In this document: one piece after another, positions 62,981 to 64,000 of the stretch
How positions within the stretch are numbered: position 1 is the stretch's first letter
Layout: the number at the start of each line of letters is the position of its first letter
Assembly: GCA_964605705.1 (NCBI GenBank)
Contig: CAZSDW010000010.1
Coordinates: forward strand, 1-64,000
Direction of reading: 5' to 3'
Source: CAZSDW01 sp964605705
GTDB lineage: Bacteria > Fidelibacterota > UBA2242
DNA length: 64,000 nucleotides
The notes under the pieces: generated by a model
Databases searched by the model: none
The model's input: only the letters and a program-made list of their open reading frames with translations
Told to the model about the DNA's origin: nothing
Program-made: the position numbers and the translations under genes

Positions 62981-64000
62981 TATATCAGCACCACCGCTTT
63001 ATCGTTATCCTGAATCAGGTATTCATCGTCAGGATTTAAATTGATAATGGTTTTACTCTCCTCGCCAAGAGAGCGCCCCGCCTCTTTTAATTTCCTTTCA
63101 ATAAAGGCATCCAGGTGGCTGGAATCGGAGGAGAGAAAGTCGGTCACACCGATGGACTCCACCTCCGCAACAACGCCCAGAACAATCATCTTATGCTGGG
63201 TTTTAAAGTGCTCGGACAGTTCCCTGAAGCTCTTGCCCTGCAATTTGGATGGAATAGCAACCGTGGCGATTCGGTGGGCACTTTTGGCACTGAACAGATT
63301 CAGCGCCACATCCGATATTCCCGGTTCGATGACATCGCCCGCCAGGAGAAAATCGATAAACTGGTCGCTGACAAAAACCTCATCGGCTTTTGCCCGCTTG
63401 ACATGAACCTCGTTTTCGGAATTCATGATAAAGGCAACAACCTTTTTCTTGGGATAGGTGGATTTTATATTCAGGGTTGCCAGCAGCGTTTTTTCATCCG
63501 CCACCAGAGGATCGTGCTCAATCAGATTCGGTAAAAGGATAATGGTCTTTGCCTCCTGAATATTTGCCCGTTCCAGGGGAGCATTCCGTGTATAATCACC
63601 GCGGATAAATTTGACGCCGTTTTTACGAAACCGATCCAGAACACTGTTGATTTCATCTTCCGGCAGTTCATTGACCAGAACAACTTTTGGCACTTTAGGT
63701 TTAGAAAGTGCAAAAAGGGTGTCAATAATAGGTTCGGCTTTATTGTTCCAGCCACAAATAATAATATGATCTAAAACTTTTATGGATTCCAATCCCTGGT
63801 CCTCCCTGATTTTACGAGCTACAAATATTGATGAAATTGTCGCTGTGATTAAGGATACGATCGCCACACCGGAGATCATCACAAATATACCAACCAGGCG
63901 CCCGCCGATTGTAATCGGTGAAATATCACCATAACCGACCGTAAATACCGTTACCAGCGCCCACCAGACCGAATCCCACAAGCCCCGGTATTCCTCGGGA
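62980..64000 (-). CDS. Potassium channel with RCK domain (N-terminus outside window)
   Basis: The frame is open to the right edge, so the N-terminal helices lie beyond the window. The visible part has the pore helix WDSVWWALVTVFTVGYGDISP with the selectivity filter TVGYGD, then an inner helix. An RCK/TrkA-N domain (about 70-220) starts with DHIIICGWNNKAEPII, where the classic GxGxxG is altered to GWNNKAE. A further TrkA-C-like domain ends the protein. It conducts K+ across the inner membrane. Its stop overlaps the ATG of a cyclic-nucleotide-binding gene. Confidence 0.88.
   Translation of the reverse strand, partial: PEEYRGLWDSVWWALVTVFTVGYGDISPITIGGRLVGIFVMISGVAIVSLITATISSIFVARKIREDQGLESIKVLDHIIICGWNNKAEPIIDTLFALSKPKVPKVVLVNELPEDEINSVLDRFRKNGVKFIRGDYTRNAPLERANIQEAKTIILLPNLIEHDPLVADEKTLLATLNIKSTYPKKKVVAFIMNSENEVHVKRAKADEVFVSDQFIDFLLAGDVIEPGISDVALNLFSAKSAHRIATVAIPSKLQGKSFRELSEHFKTQHKMIVLGVVAEVESIGVTDFLSSDSSHLDAFIERKLKEAGRSLGEESKTIINLNPDDEYLIQDNDKAVVLI

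Noticed and set aside
1..64000. tRNA, rRNA or transposase genes
   Set aside because: None was recognised by eye on either strand; a tRNA scan would settle small RNAs.

Overview
The window looks like a scaffold from an uncultured Bacteroidota/FCB-group bacterium, in the style of Calditrichota, KSB1 or Marinimicrobia genomes. A run of 100 Ns shows it is a scaffold, probably metagenome-assembled. The lineage call is inference from gene content. Secreted proteins end in NYPNPFNP-type C-terminal sorting domains, the signal used by the type IX secretion system. DUF2723, DUF4835-like and LPP20-like envelope proteins are present, and so is a Chlamydia/Bacteroidota-style V-type ATPase operon with a DUF2764 gene. 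I found no rRNA, tRNA, CRISPR array or intact insertion sequence.

Layout. 1-11.9 kb: a block of giant secreted proteins on the + strand. It holds a beta-helix protein with dockerin and cohesin-like domains, a protein with three cohesin-like domains, a small degenerate-M23 lipoprotein, a decayed sorting-domain remnant, and a beta-helix protein carrying a caspase-like protease. 12-18.7 kb: a GNAT acetyltransferase, a complete L-rhamnose operon (rhaB-rhaI-rhaT-rhaD) and a convergent secreted GH10 xylanase, together suggesting use of plant or algal polysaccharides. 19-25.5 kb: a radical SAM protein, a peroxiredoxin with an in-frame UGA at the peroxidatic position (probable selenoprotein), a disrupted S9 peptidase that contains the gap, a frameshift and a fusion to an OmpA domain, a lipoprotein and a bacteriohemerythrin. 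25.5-35.5 kb: a fused FAD/Fe-S dehydrogenase, small DUF proteins, a short asparaginase, adenine deaminase, an AbrB-AbrB-Doc-like toxin-antitoxin-type module, rarA and a beta-CASP nuclease.

35.8-42.8 kb: V-type ATPase operon E-DUF2764-A-B-D-I-K, every junction overlapping, with side chains in the K ring that match Na+ ligands. 43.4-45.1 kb: an AbiE-type toxin-antitoxin pair with a clear upstream palindrome and a frameshifted toxin. 45.2-47.4 kb: fabF, then a roughly 140 bp degenerate repeat whose TCGC cores recur every 20-21 bp, then a headless T9SS-protein fragment. 47.9-52 kb: a second B12-type radical SAM protein, an LPP20/FlgT-like protein and a DUF4835-like protein. 52-64 kb: a long minus-strand run containing a potassium channel (cut by the window edge), a cyclic-nucleotide-binding protein, valS, a DUF4139 protein, recG, a DUF1844 protein, a DUF2723 membrane protein and a GT2 glycosyltransferase.

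The strongest leads are the selenocysteine peroxiredoxin with its candidate SECIS hairpin, the S9-OmpA chimera beside a gap that is probably not a real gap, the phased TCGC repeat, the double-AbrB/degenerate-Doc cassette, and the potassium channel translationally coupled to a separate cyclic-nucleotide sensor. All functions are read from motifs by eye; no database search was run.
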